Assembly (NCBI GenBank): GCA_938036835.1
Contig: CALHWB010000002.1
Location: 1-45,336, forward strand
Direction of reading: 5' to 3'
Length of the DNA: 45,336 nt
Source: an uncultured Propionibacterium sp.
GTDB lineage: Bacteria > Actinomycetota > Actinomycetes > Propionibacteriales > Propionibacteriaceae
In this document: one piece after another, positions 15,257-27,209 of the stretch
Numbering within the stretch: the first letter of the stretch is position 1
Layout of the letters: the number at the start of each line of letters is the position of its first letter
The notes under the pieces: generated by a model
Databases searched by the model: none
Seen by the model: only the letters and a program-made list of their open reading frames with translations
Told to the model about the DNA's origin: nothing
Translations under genes and position numbers: made by a program

Positions 15257-17538
15257 CCATGCCACCACCCGGGCCCACGTCGGCCACCGGCACCACCGAA
15301 ACCGATTCCGCGACCGGGATCGCGGGCCGGTTAGTGGAGTTGGATGTCCAACAGATGACCTGCGCATCCTGCGCGGCACGCATCCAGAAGAAGCTGAACA
15401 AGCTGCCCGGAGTGCAGGCCAGCGTCAACTACGCCACCGAGAAGGCCCACCTGGTGGTGCCCCCCGGATTGGGCGTGGCCGACCTGATCCGCACCATTCA
15501 GCAGGCCGGCTACGACGCTTCGGTGCCGACCCCGGCCAACCCACCGATCGACCGGGCGGCCGGACTCCGCCGCCGGTTGACCGGCTGCGCCGCGTTGGCC
15601 ATCCCGGTGGTGGTACTGGCGATGATTCCGCCCCTACAGTTTCCCGGCTGGCAGTGGGCCAGCCTGGCATTGGCCACTCCGGTGGTGCTCTGGGGCGCCT
15701 GGCCGTTCCACAAATCGGCGCTGGTCAACCTGCGGCACGGTGCGTCCACCATGGACACCCTCATCTCGCTGGGCACCACTGCGGCCTATCTGTGGTCGCT
15801 GGCCGCCATGCTATTCGGCTCGGCCGGCCGGATCGGCATGACCCACCAGTGGACGCTAGCCCTCGGCCGCGAACACGGGTTGACGACCATCTACTTCGAG
15901 GCCTCGGTGGGCATCATCTGCTTCATCCTGCTGGGCCGCTATATCGAGGCCACCTCCAGGCAGGACGCGGGCCAGGCGCTCCGGGCGCTGGCCGAGGTGG
16001 GTGCCCGAACCGTCCGGGTGCGCCGCCCCGGAGAGGCGGGGGAGGCCACCATCCCCATCGAAGGGCTGCGGGTCGGCGACGAGTTCGTGGTGCGGCCCGG
16101 CGAAAAGGTCGCCACCGACGGCGTGGTGGTCGAGGGCCGCTCGGCGCTGGACAACTCGGTGATCACCGGGGAATCGCTGCCCGTCGAGGTGGGTCCGGGA
16201 TCGATCGTGGTCGGGGCCGCCATCAATACCACCGGGCTGTTGGCCGTGCGGGCCACCGCGGTGGGCGCCGACACCCAACTGGCCCAGATGGCCCGGCTGG
16301 TGGAACTCGCCCAGACCGGCAAGTCCCGCACCCAAGATCTGGCCGACAAGATCTCGGGGGTGTTCGTACCGACGGTCATCGGGCTGTCGGCGCTGACCCT
16401 GGTGGCTTGGCTGATCGCCGGTGCCGGCGCCACCTTCGCGGTGACCGCGGCGGTGGCGGTGCTGATCATCAGCTGCCCCTGCGCACTCGGGCTGGCTACC
16501 CCCACCGCACTGCTGGCCGGCTCGTTGCGCGGCGCCCAACTGGGCATCCTGATCCGTGGCCCGCACGCCCTGGAACAGGCCCACCGCATCGACACCATCG
16601 CCATGGACAAGACCGGCACCATCACCGCCGGCCGGATGCGGGTACGCGATGTGCTGCCAGCCGATGGGGTGGGACAAGACGAGTTGCTGGCGGTGGCGGC
16701 CAGGTTGGAATCCGGTTCCGAGCATCCCATCGCGCGCGCCGTGGCGGACGCCTGCCCGGCCGATGCCGGGCCCATCGAAGGATTCGAGAACATCCCGGGC
16801 CGCGGCGTCCGCGCCCGGCTTGCCGGCCGGCCGGCCATCGCCGGCAATCGCGCCCTGCTGACCGCCGAAGGACTAACGGTGCCCGCCGGCCTGGGGCTAG
16901 CCGCCGGGCAGGCCGCCCAGCAGGGGGCCAGCGCGGTGTTCGTGGCGCTGGATGGCCGCGTCCTCGGCCTGCTGACGGTGGCCGATGAACTTACCGAGCA
17001 TGCCGCCGCGGCGGTGGCCAGCCTGCGCGGGCTGGGCCTGCGGACGGTGATGATCACCGGCGATGGCCGGGCGGCCGCCGAGCAGGTGGCGGCCCGGGTC
17101 GGCATCGACGAGGTACACGCCGAGGTGCTGCCGGCCGACAAGTACATCGTGATCGCCGAGTTGCAGGCCGGCGGCGCCCACAAGGTAGCGATGGTAGGAG
17201 ACGGAGTCAACGATGCCGCCGGGCTGGCCAAGGCCGATCTGGGCATCTCGATGGGTTCCGGCACGGACGCGGCGATCGCGGCATCCGAACTGACCCTGAT
17301 GCGTCACGACCTGCGGCTGGTGGTGACGGCGCTGCGACTGTCGCGGCGGACGCTGAACACCATCCGCGGCAACCTGTTCTGGGCCTTCGGATACAACGTG
17401 GTCGCCATCCCGATCGCCGCGTTCGGCTACCTGACTCCGATGCTCGCGGGCGCGGCGATGGCCTTCAGTTCGGTCTTCGTGGTCACCAATTCCCTGCGAT
17501 TGCGCACCTGGCGTCCCGGTCGCCTGGCCGGCGGCTGA
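15253..17538 (+). CDS. copA: Copper-exporting P-type ATPase CopA
   Basis: A 761-residue P1B-type ATPase that pumps Cu(I) out of the cytoplasm. One N-terminal HMA domain has MTCASC at residues 35-40. The membrane metal site CPC is at about 408-410 (ISCPCALGLATPTA), the phosphorylation site DKTGT starts at Asp 452, the HP motif is in SEHPIARAV, and GDGVND is at 649-654. The following residues read AAGLAKAD where most relatives have APALAxAD, a small deviation. The start overlaps the copZ stop by 4 nt. Control is by the CsoR site upstream of csoR. Confidence 0.95.
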   Translation: MTMPPPGPTSATGTTETDSATGIAGRLVELDVQQMTCASCAARIQKKLNKLPGVQASVNYATEKAHLVVPPGLGVADLIRTIQQAGYDASVPTPANPPIDRAAGLRRRLTGCAALAIPVVVLAMIPPLQFPGWQWASLALATPVVLWGAWPFHKSALVNLRHGASTMDTLISLGTTAAYLWSLAAMLFGSAGRIGMTHQWTLALGREHGLTTIYFEASVGIICFILLGRYIEATSRQDAGQALRALAEVGARTVRVRRPGEAGEATIPIEGLRVGDEFVVRPGEKVATDGVVVEGRSALDNSVITGESLPVEVGPGSIVVGAAINTTGLLAVRATAVGADTQLAQMARLVELAQTGKSRTQDLADKISGVFVPTVIGLSALTLVAWLIAGAGATFAVTAAVAVLIISCPCALGLATPTALLAGSLRGAQLGILIRGPHALEQAHRIDTIAMDKTGTITAGRMRVRDVLPADGVGQDELLAVAARLESGSEHPIARAVADACPADAGPIEGFENIPGRGVRARLAGRPAIAGNRALLTAEGLTVPAGLGLAAGQAAQQGASAVFVALDGRVLGLLTVADELTEHAAAAVASLRGLGLRTVMITGDGRAAAEQVAARVGIDEVHAEVLPADKYIVIAELQAGGAHKVAMVGDGVNDAAGLAKADLGISMGSGTDAAIAASELTLMRHDLRLVVTALRLSRRTLNTIRGNLFWAFGYNVVAIPIAAFGYLTPMLAGAAMAFSSVFVVTNSLRLRTWRPGRLAGG

Positions 17539-17689
17539 GCCGCGTGCGCCCCGCCGAGCGCCCCGGCCCGATTCGCCAAGCCGACAGCCAGCCTCGGCTG
17601 GGTCGCTGTCGTTCTGCGGACGTGGCCTACCGCGATCAGCCGGCCCTGCCGATTCGGCAGACCGGGGGAGTGAACCCGGGCGGGGGAGA

Positions 17690-17715
17690 GAGGCGCCGGC
17701 CCGGGCCGGCGCCTC
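17690..17715. terminator. 26-bp perfect palindrome between convergent copA and the DHOD-like gene
   Basis: GAGGCGCCGGCCC at 17690-17702 is followed directly by its exact reverse complement at 17703-17715. It lies 12 bp past the stop of the reverse gene and about 150 bp past copA, fitting a two-way terminator. Confidence 0.65.
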
Positions 17716-17726
17716 GGACAAGCCGA

Positions 17727-18908
17727 TCAGCGGGTATGGATCCTCTTGGCCCGTTCCAGGCCGGACACATAGCCGGCGCGGGCGTAGGCATCCCCCTCGG
17801 CCTCGGCCGGTACCGCGAGCAGGCCGCGCACCCTGGCCAAGGTCAGCTGTTTGCGATTCAACCAGGATTGCACCCCATCGACCAATTGGCCGGCGTAGTC
17901 GGCGCCGTGCCGCACCAGGGCCGCGGTGGTCATCACCACATCCGCCCCGGCGAGCAGGTACTTTACGATGTCCTCCACGGTTTCGACACCGGTGGTGGCG
18001 GCCAGCGAGGCCCGGACGCGGCCGTGGAGCGCCGAAATCCAGCTCCGGGGCAGTTTCGCCTCGGCTGGGGTACTGAGTTCGAATCCGGGAACAACCGTTA
18101 GGGTATCCAGATCGATATCGGGTTGCAGATAGCGATTGAACAGCACCAGTGCGTCCACCCCGGCATCGTCCAGTCTGGTGGCCAACTGGCCGAAGCTGGA
18201 GAAATAGGGACTCAGCTTCATCGCGACCGGGACCCCGACCTGCTGTTTCACCTCGGCCAGGATCTCCAGGTGACGCTGTTCCGCCTCCCGGGCATCGTCG
18301 TGGATATTGCCGGGCACGTAATACACGTTCAACTCGATGCCGGCCGCGCCGGCGTCCTGCAATCGGCGGGCCGTGCCCGTCCAATCGCCGGCGGCGGAGC
18401 CGTTGAGGCTGGCGATCAAGGGGATCCGGATGCGTCCGGCGGCCTTCTCCAGCGTGTCCAGGTACTTCCTGGTAAGCCCGGATTCGTTGCTGGGCTCGGT
18501 CGGGAAATAGCCGAGCGCCTCGGCGAAGCTTTCGGTGTGCAGATCGATCAGCTCCTGGGCGCGCATTTTCTCGTGGCGGATCTGTTCTTCGAACAGCGAG
18601 TACATCACGATCGCCCCGACCCCACCGGCGGCGAGCTCCTCGATGCCGGCGACCGACTGGCTCAGCGGACCCGCCGAGGCCACCACCGGGTTCTCCAGCC
18701 ACAGCCCCATATAGCGGGTGCGCAGATCTGTCGTCCCGGGCTGACCGGGAGGCTGGGATCGCGCGGATCGCTGGGATTGCAGGGGCTCGGGAGACACCAC
18801 GATCGACCCACCCGGGGCCAGCTGATCGGTAGCGCTGCTGCCCAACTGGGATTTCTGCCGTGCCGATTCGGCTGCCGCTCGCAGGGCCTCGGGGTCGATG
18901 TTCACCAT
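17727..18908 (-). CDS. Dihydroorotate dehydrogenase-like protein, nifJ-associated
   Basis: A 393-residue FMN-binding TIM-barrel protein of the dihydroorotate dehydrogenase-like family often found beside pyruvate:ferredoxin oxidoreductase. The barrel begins at about residue 60 with TDLRTRYMGLWLENPVVASAGPLSQ and includes PLIASLNG, GIELNVYYVPGN, VAMKLSPYF, DALVLFNRYLQPDIDLDTL and LLAGADVVMTTAALVRHG. The first 60 residues are a low-complexity, Ser/Gln/Pro-rich extension that normal members lack. AGGAG at 18920-18916 supports the ATG at 18908 and so the extension. It is probably not the pyrimidine enzyme: it is the third gene of a pyruvate-oxidation operon. The reaction is unknown; a ferredoxin- or NAD-linked flavin oxidoreductase is a reasonable guess. 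Confidence 0.85.
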   Translation of the reverse strand: MVNIDPEALRAAAESARQKSQLGSSATDQLAPGGSIVVSPEPLQSQRSARSQPPGQPGTTDLRTRYMGLWLENPVVASAGPLSQSVAGIEELAAGGVGAIVMYSLFEEQIRHEKMRAQELIDLHTESFAEALGYFPTEPSNESGLTRKYLDTLEKAAGRIRIPLIASLNGSAAGDWTGTARRLQDAGAAGIELNVYYVPGNIHDDAREAEQRHLEILAEVKQQVGVPVAMKLSPYFSSFGQLATRLDDAGVDALVLFNRYLQPDIDLDTLTVVPGFELSTPAEAKLPRSWISALHGRVRASLAATTGVETVEDIVKYLLAGADVVMTTAALVRHGADYAGQLVDGVQSWLNRKQLTLARVRGLLAVPAEAEGDAYARAGYVSGLERAKRIHTR

Positions 18909-18979
18909 CTCGGAACTCCTGCCCAATGCCCGGCCGGGTAGGCCTCGCAGCGGCTAGTCCGGGGGTTGACGGTCACCAT
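18902..18979 (-). CDS. Possible 25-residue small ORF between nifJ and the DHOD-like gene
   Basis: An ATG at 18979 starts 2 nt past the nifJ stop, with GGGAG just upstream inside nifJ. The frame begins MVTVNPRTSR and ends in a TGA at 18904-18902, overlapping the start of the DHOD-like gene by 7 nt. Its first bases (GAGATGGTGA) copy those around the DHOD-like start. It could be a coupling cistron that carries ribosomes from nifJ to the next gene, or a remnant of a duplicated start. Nothing indicates a working peptide. Confidence 0.3.
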   Translation of the reverse strand: MVTVNPRTSRCEAYPAGHWAGVPRW

Positions 18980-18980
18980 C

Positions 18981-22696
<3,716 letters not shown>

Positions 22697-22697
<1 letters not shown>

Positions 22698-24325
22698 CAC
22701 TTCTCCGCAATCATCTCGATGGCGTGTGCCGGGCATTGATCGAAGCAGGACGCACAGCCGGTGCATTTCTCGTAGTCAAAGCGGTATCGATGGCCCTTGC
22801 CGAGTTTGATGATGGCATCCTCGGGGCAGGCTCCCAGGCAGCCATCGCATTCGAAACAGTTGCCGCACGACAAACAGCGCCGGGCTTCGAAGGTCGCCTC
22901 GGCCATGGTCAGGCCGGCGACCACCTCATCGAAATCGGTGACTCGTTCCTCCGGGCTCAGCTCGGATTGGATGGCACGCGGATGATCGCCGAAGTACCAC
23001 AGGTGTAGGTCGTCGAACTCGACGATCGGGTGCTTGATCTTGACGCTGCTCTGCTGGCGGTTCAGCCAGGTGTCGATCATCTTGGCGGCCTTCTTGCCGT
23101 GCCCCACCCCGATGGTGACGGTGCGGTCGGACGGTACCGCATCGCCACCAGCGAAGATGCCCGGTACGTCGGTCATCAGGGTGGCCGGGTCGACGGCCAC
23201 CACGTCCCCGGTGAATCGCAGGCCCGGGATATTGGCCAGGAAGCCGGTATCGGCCATCTGGCCGACCGCCATGATCACGGTATCGGCGGGTAGCTTCTCG
23301 AACTTGCCGGTGCCATATGGCTTGCCCCGTTCGTCGAGTTCCATGATCTCGACCTCGATGTCCTCGGCAACCTCGTTGATGGTCCGCAGCCAGTGCACCT
23401 GGACGCCTTCCTGCAGGGCGTCGGCCAGTTCCTCGGCATGTGCGGGCATCTGTTCCTCGGTGCGCCGGTAGATGATCACCGCCTCCTCGGCGCCCATCCG
23501 GCGGGCGACGCGGGCGGCATCCATGGCCGTATTGCCGCCGCCGTATACCGCCACCCGCCGGCCGATCCGGGGTTTCTCGCCGGAGGCCACATCCCGCAGG
23601 AAATCGACCGCATCGACCATCTTGCCGGCGTCCATGCTGGGGATCTCGACCCGGCGAGACAGGTGAGCGCCGATCGCCACGAATACCGCATCGAAGCGGC
23701 CGGCACGCTGTTCGGCCAGCAGATCCTTCACCGGGTGGTTGAGAACGATCTTGACGCCCAGGTCTTCGATGCGTTTGATCTCGGCGTCCACCACGTCGCG
23801 GGGCAGTCGGTATTCGGGGATGCCGTAGCGCATCATGCCGCCGGGCAACTCGCCGGCATCGTGGATCTCCACCTCGTGACCGACCCGGGCCAGGTGGTAG
23901 GCCGCGGAGAGCCCCGAGGGGCCGGCGCCGATCACCAGCACGCGATAGCCGGTGCTGTTGCGCGGCGGGTTGAAGGCCCAGCCCTGCTCAATGGCCCGGT
24001 CGCCGAGGAAGCGTTCCACCGAGTGGATGGATACCGCCTGGTCGAGATCCTTGCGATTGCAGGCGGTCTCGCAGGGGTGGTAGCACACCCGCCCGTGGAT
24101 GGCCGGGAAGGGGTTGTCGCGAACCAGCTGGCGCCAGGCGGCTTCGAGCCGGTCCTCCTTGATCAACCGCAGCCACTCTTGGACGTTCTCGCCCGCCGGG
24201 CAGGCGTTGTTGCACGGCGGCAGCAGGTCGACATAGATCGGCATCCGGGTCCGCACCGGGCCGACACGACCGCCGGTGGCCGCCAGATCGGGTAGCTGCG
24301 TGATATCGAGCCGTTCTTCGGTCAT
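22697..24325 (-). CDS. GltD-like NAD(P)-binding flavoprotein with C-terminal 4Fe-4S clusters
   Basis: A 542-residue protein resembling the small subunit of glutamate synthase. The N-terminal cluster region has CNNACPAG and CYHPCETACNRKDLDQAVSIHSVERFLGDRA. The FAD-binding Rossmann motif is VLVIGAGPSGLSAAYHLARVGHEVEI and the NAD(P) motif is VAVYGGGNTAMDAARVARRMGAEEAVIIYRR. The C-terminus adds two ferredoxin-type clusters, CLSCGNCFECDGCLGACPEDAI and CTGCASCFDQCPAHAIEMI. It is the first gene of the operon, coupled to nifJ by a 1-nt overlap, and there is no GltB here, so it most likely moves electrons between ferredoxin and NAD(P) rather than making glutamate. A transcript leader of uncertain length precedes it, with a strong hairpin. 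Confidence 0.9.
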
Positions 24326-24356
24326 TGGTAAGCCCTTACCCTAACTGGTTGGCGAA

Positions 24357-24382
24357 CCGGGGCAACTGGTCCAGTTCCCCGG
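24357..24382 (-). promoter_or_regulatory. Hairpin in the leader of the nifJ operon
   Basis: CCGGGG-C-AACTGG at 24357-24369 pairs with CCAGTT-CCCCGG at 24371-24382, giving 12 bp with one bulged base. The inner AACTGG-T-CCAGTT alone is a perfect palindrome. It lies 32-57 bp before the operon's first ATG. Upstream are two further inverted repeats: CCACA-T-TGTGG at 24391-24401 and CTACAA-N7-TTGTAG at 24409-24427. They may be operators for a redox or carbon regulator; I cannot name one. Confidence 0.4.
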
Positions 24383-24468
24383 TGCGACAACCACATTGTG
24401 GCCGTCACCTACAACGAGGTCTTGTAGCCACATTCTACTCACTGTTATTTGTCTGGGATTCAATTCAC

Positions 24469-24795
24469 TTACTTATCCGGCGCCGGCGATTGCGCGGTGC
24501 TTTCCAAGGCGGCCGCCAGCCGCTCCAATTTGCCGGTCAATTCCCCACGGTACCCCGGGCGAATATCCGCCTTGAGCACCAGTGCGACCCGGGGGCCGTA
24601 CCGTCCGGCCGCCTCGCAGGCCCGCTTGACCACGGCCATGCATTCGTCCCAGTCGCCTTCGATGGTGGTGAACATGGCATCTGTGCGGTTGGGCAGTCCC
24701 GAGTCGCGTACCACCCGGACGGCGGCGGCCACCGCGTCGTGGACCGAGCCGTCGGGTTCGCTGGTGGCCGGGCTGACCGAGAAGGCAACAAGCAT
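24469..24795 (-). CDS. MTH1187-family thiamine-binding protein
   Basis: A 108-residue protein of the MTH1187/YkoF-like UPF0045 family. MLVAFSVSPATSEPDGSVHDAVAAAVRVVRDSGLPNRTDAMFTTIEGDWDECMAVVKRACEAAG is typical, as is the small ferredoxin-like fold it implies. Members bind thiamine or hydroxymethylpyrimidine in the cytoplasm. It lies upstream of the nifJ operon, whose enzyme needs thiamine diphosphate, a link worth noting but not proven. TAGGCT lies exactly 6 nt before the ATG with no ribosome binding site, so the message is probably leaderless. Confidence 0.87.
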   Translation of the reverse strand: MLVAFSVSPATSEPDGSVHDAVAAAVRVVRDSGLPNRTDAMFTTIEGDWDECMAVVKRACEAAGRYGPRVALVLKADIRPGYRGELTGKLERLAAALESTAQSPAPDK

Positions 24796-24801
24796 GGGAC
24801 C

Positions 24802-24807
24802 AGCCTA
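24802..24807 (-). promoter_or_regulatory. -10 element of a leaderless promoter for the MTH1187-type gene
   Basis: On the reverse strand TAGGCT is followed by GGTCCC and then the ATG at 24795, the same spacing as at the FKBP gene. Confidence 0.45.
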
Positions 24808-25418
24808 TGCCGTCGTATCTGGCGCTGCCGGGTGGGGTGGGCGATGGGCGCCGCCGCATCGGATACCCGGTGCCGGGTGGGACCCGCCGGTTGCCGGCTG
24901 TTTCTCGAGGCGATATGGTCGCGGTATCCGCAAGCCACCGGCCCGAATTCGGCCGGCACGCAGTAACCCGGTCTGGCTGATTGGATCCAAACCGCGGCGG
25001 CGTAATTCCTATCAATTAGGAAAGGTTTTGGTTGTCTAATTTGAATTGGTTGGGAGGCGACGAGAAATGACGAGGCGGAACTCCGCCGGCGTCCATCGGG
25101 CTGGTTAAGCAAGGCTTGCTTTGGTTCCGTGCTGGGTTTCGAGCAGCCGGGGAAACGAACCGTCACCGATCCGCGGTCTCGCCCATCGTCTGCTTCGCCG
25201 CCACCCCGCCTGACTGGGCCGTGCCGGACGGCCGGCACCGGACGTGCGGGAACCCGCGTCCGGTTCGGGGCCGGGACGCCGCCGAGGCGACCCGGTTCCT
25301 GGCGGATCGACATCCGATACCGATATCGCTGAATGGGGTACTAGGCTGAGCGGATCCTACGACGGCTGGCCCGCGGCGCGGTGGCCGCCGGCTGGCCCGG
25401 CAGCATGGGAGGTACCGA
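24808..25418. other. Non-coding gap with an AT-rich island and a 13-codon frame
   Basis: No known gene is seen over about 610 bp. An AT-rich patch at 25001-25050 holds the inverted repeat TTCCTA (25006-25011) / TAGGAA (25017-25022). GGGAGG at 25052-25057 precedes an ATG at 25067 that opens a 13-codon frame beginning MTRRNSAG and stopping at 25106-25108. The frame contains GGCGGA-AC-TCCGCC, and AAGCAA-GGC-TTGCTT at 25107-25121 follows as a small hairpin with a short run of T. TAGGCT at 25342-25347 may be the -10 for the downstream glycosylase gene. Confidence 0.4.
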
Positions 25419-26252
25419 TTGCCCGAGGGGCATGTCATCCATCGACTGGCGGCCGGGCTGACCCAACGGTTCGCCCGGCAGGCGGTGCGGGTCACCAGCC
25501 CCCAGGGACGCTTCGCCGCGGCGGCCGGGCTCATCGACGGCAAGGTGCTCACCGGCGCCGAAGCGGTCGGCAAGCAACTGCTCATCGACTTCGAGAATGA
25601 CCGCACCATATGGATTCATCTGGGCCTGATCGGGCGGTTGAGCTTCGGGCCGGCCGGCCAGCCGGCCAGCCCGCAGACCCTGCGGCTGCGGATCGCCTCG
25701 GGCCACGCGGTGGCCGACCTGCGGGGCCCCCAGTGGTGCCGGCTGATCGAGGCGGCTGAACGGGCGCAGGTGATGGCTCGTTCGGGGCCGGACCCGTTGC
25801 GTGCCGACGCGTCCCCGGAGATCGCCTGGCAACGGATCGCACGCACGGGCCGGCCGCTTGCGGCGCTCCTGATGGATCAGGCCTGCTTCGCCGGGGTCGG
25901 CAACATCTTCCGGGCCGAGGTGCTGTTCCGGCACCGGATAGATCCCCTGCTGCCGGCCAGGGAGTTGCCCCGAGCGGTCTTCGAGTCGGTCTGGGTGGAT
26001 CTGGTGGCGCTGATGCGGCAGGCGGTCGACCGTGGCCGGATCGACACCGTCGTGGCCGCCCACACCCCCGAGGCCATGGGGCGGGCGCCACGGGCGGACG
26101 CGCACGGCGGGGAGGTCTACGTCTACCGGCGGGGCGGGCTGCCCTGCCTGGTCTGCGGCACCGAGGTGCAGCAGGCCGATCTGGCCGGACGGAACCTCTT
26201 CTGGTGCCCGGCCTGCCAGCCGCCCGGATCTACCGGCATCGTCCGCTGCTGA
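25419..26252 (+). CDS. Fpg/Nei family DNA glycosylase
   Basis: A 277-residue base-excision repair enzyme that removes oxidised bases and nicks the DNA. It starts at TTG 25419, with GGGAGG 6 nt upstream; this start places the required PEGH just after the first residue, where the proline is the nucleophile and the glutamate is catalytic. Further marks are GKQLLIDF with the conserved Lys, LLMDQACFAGVGNIFRAEVLF (helix-two-turn-helix) and the C-terminal zinc finger CLVCGTEVQQ...FWCPACQP. PEGH and the zinc finger point to the actinobacterial Nei-type group rather than MutM, but the substrate class is uncertain. Confidence 0.92.
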   Translation: MPEGHVIHRLAAGLTQRFARQAVRVTSPQGRFAAAAGLIDGKVLTGAEAVGKQLLIDFENDRTIWIHLGLIGRLSFGPAGQPASPQTLRLRIASGHAVADLRGPQWCRLIEAAERAQVMARSGPDPLRADASPEIAWQRIARTGRPLAALLMDQACFAGVGNIFRAEVLFRHRIDPLLPARELPRAVFESVWVDLVALMRQAVDRGRIDTVVAAHTPEAMGRAPRADAHGGEVYVYRRGGLPCLVCGTEVQQADLAGRNLFWCPACQPPGSTGIVRC

Positions 26253-26283
26253 GGGGCTTCCCCACTGCCGGACGCCCAATACC

Positions 26284-26961
26284 TCAGGCCAGCAGCTCGC
26301 GCATCTGCTGGGCGGTCAGCCAACGCCCGAATACGGGACCGCCGGGTTCCAGCAGCCGGCCGCGATCCCAGGGGACCGGAACCGGATCGAAACCGAGATC
26401 GTTCACCAGGGCGCCGACCAGCCGGGCGCCCTGCCGGTCGTCGGTGGCCACCGCCACCGCTCGCCGAGCCGTGACCTCGGGGGAACGCGCATCGGTGGTG
26501 TAGTCGTGGTAGCTGAGGTGGTTCAGCGATTTGACCATCCGCATGCCCGGGCCGCGACCGGCGACCAGCGCACTGGTGCCCTGTGGGTAGGCGGCCAGCT
26601 CGGGCATTTCGCCATCGACCGGCGCCCAATGGTTCATGGCGTCCAACACGATCTTGCCGTCGAATAGGGTGTAGTCGAGCCCGTCCGCGGCGCCGAAAGG
26701 CACCGCCAGGACGATCAGGTCTGCCTGGGACGCCAACTCGGCCAGGCCGGTCAATCGGGCGGTCGGTGCGCTGCTCGCCAATTCGGTACGCAGCGGCTCG
26801 GTGACTGCGGCGTCGTGGAACAGCACCCGCCAGCCGCCGTCGGCTGCGGAACCGCCGATCGCGCGGCCTAGCTTTCCGGCGCCGACGATGCCCAAGGTGT
26901 GTCTGGGATCGGCTATGCCGGGCGAAGGCGCTGCGAAAACCCGGGGTGACTGAGCATTCAT
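26284..26961 (-). CDS. NADPH-dependent F420 reductase-like protein
   Basis: A 225-residue Rossmann-fold protein. TLGIVGAGKLGRAIGGSAADGGWRVLFHD is the NADP-binding start, followed by ADLIVLAVPFGAADGL, GKIVLDAMNHWAP, MVKSLNHLSYHDYT and AVAVATDDRQGARLVGALVNDLGFDPVPVP. This is the NADP oxidoreductase, coenzyme F420-dependent family, but the family also includes members that do not use F420. The start at 26961 has GAGG 9 nt upstream; the frame before it is not protein-like. The first 20 residues form a loose extension. It converges with the glycosylase gene, 31 bp away. Confidence 0.82.
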   Translation of the reverse strand: MNAQSPRVFAAPSPGIADPRHTLGIVGAGKLGRAIGGSAADGGWRVLFHDAAVTEPLRTELASSAPTARLTGLAELASQADLIVLAVPFGAADGLDYTLFDGKIVLDAMNHWAPVDGEMPELAAYPQGTSALVAGRGPGMRMVKSLNHLSYHDYTTDARSPEVTARRAVAVATDDRQGARLVGALVNDLGFDPVPVPWDRGRLLEPGGPVFGRWLTAQQMRELLA

Positions 26962-27153
26962 CGACGTTGACCTCGTGTGATCATTGGATTCGGCGTCGCC
27001 GCCCTGGGCGACGCGACCTGTGATCCCGAGGTTAGCCCAGCCGCCTCCGCCCGGATGACTCGGGCGGGCTACCCGACCGCGACTAGCTCGGCTCTGCACT
27101 GGATGCGGCTCGCCGGCCCGCCTGTGGGCGGCGTGGGCCGACCGGCAGCATCC

Positions 27154-27195
27154 CGGCGGGGGCTATCGCCGGCCGGTGGGCGATAGCCCCCGCCG
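27154..27195. terminator. 17-bp perfect stem, terminator of the DUF418 gene
   Basis: CGGCGGGGGCTATCGCC at 27154-27170 pairs exactly with its reverse complement at 27179-27195, with an 8-nt loop. It begins 15 bp past the stop of the reverse-strand DUF418 gene. It has no T-tract, like the other terminators in this window. Confidence 0.75.
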
Positions 27196-27209
27196 AAGAC
27201 CGTCCGCGG

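Noticed and set aside
24326..24470. TPP riboswitch or Rex site before the nifJ operon
   Set aside because: The conserved TPP riboswitch core and the TTGTGAA...TTCACAA Rex pattern are not seen.
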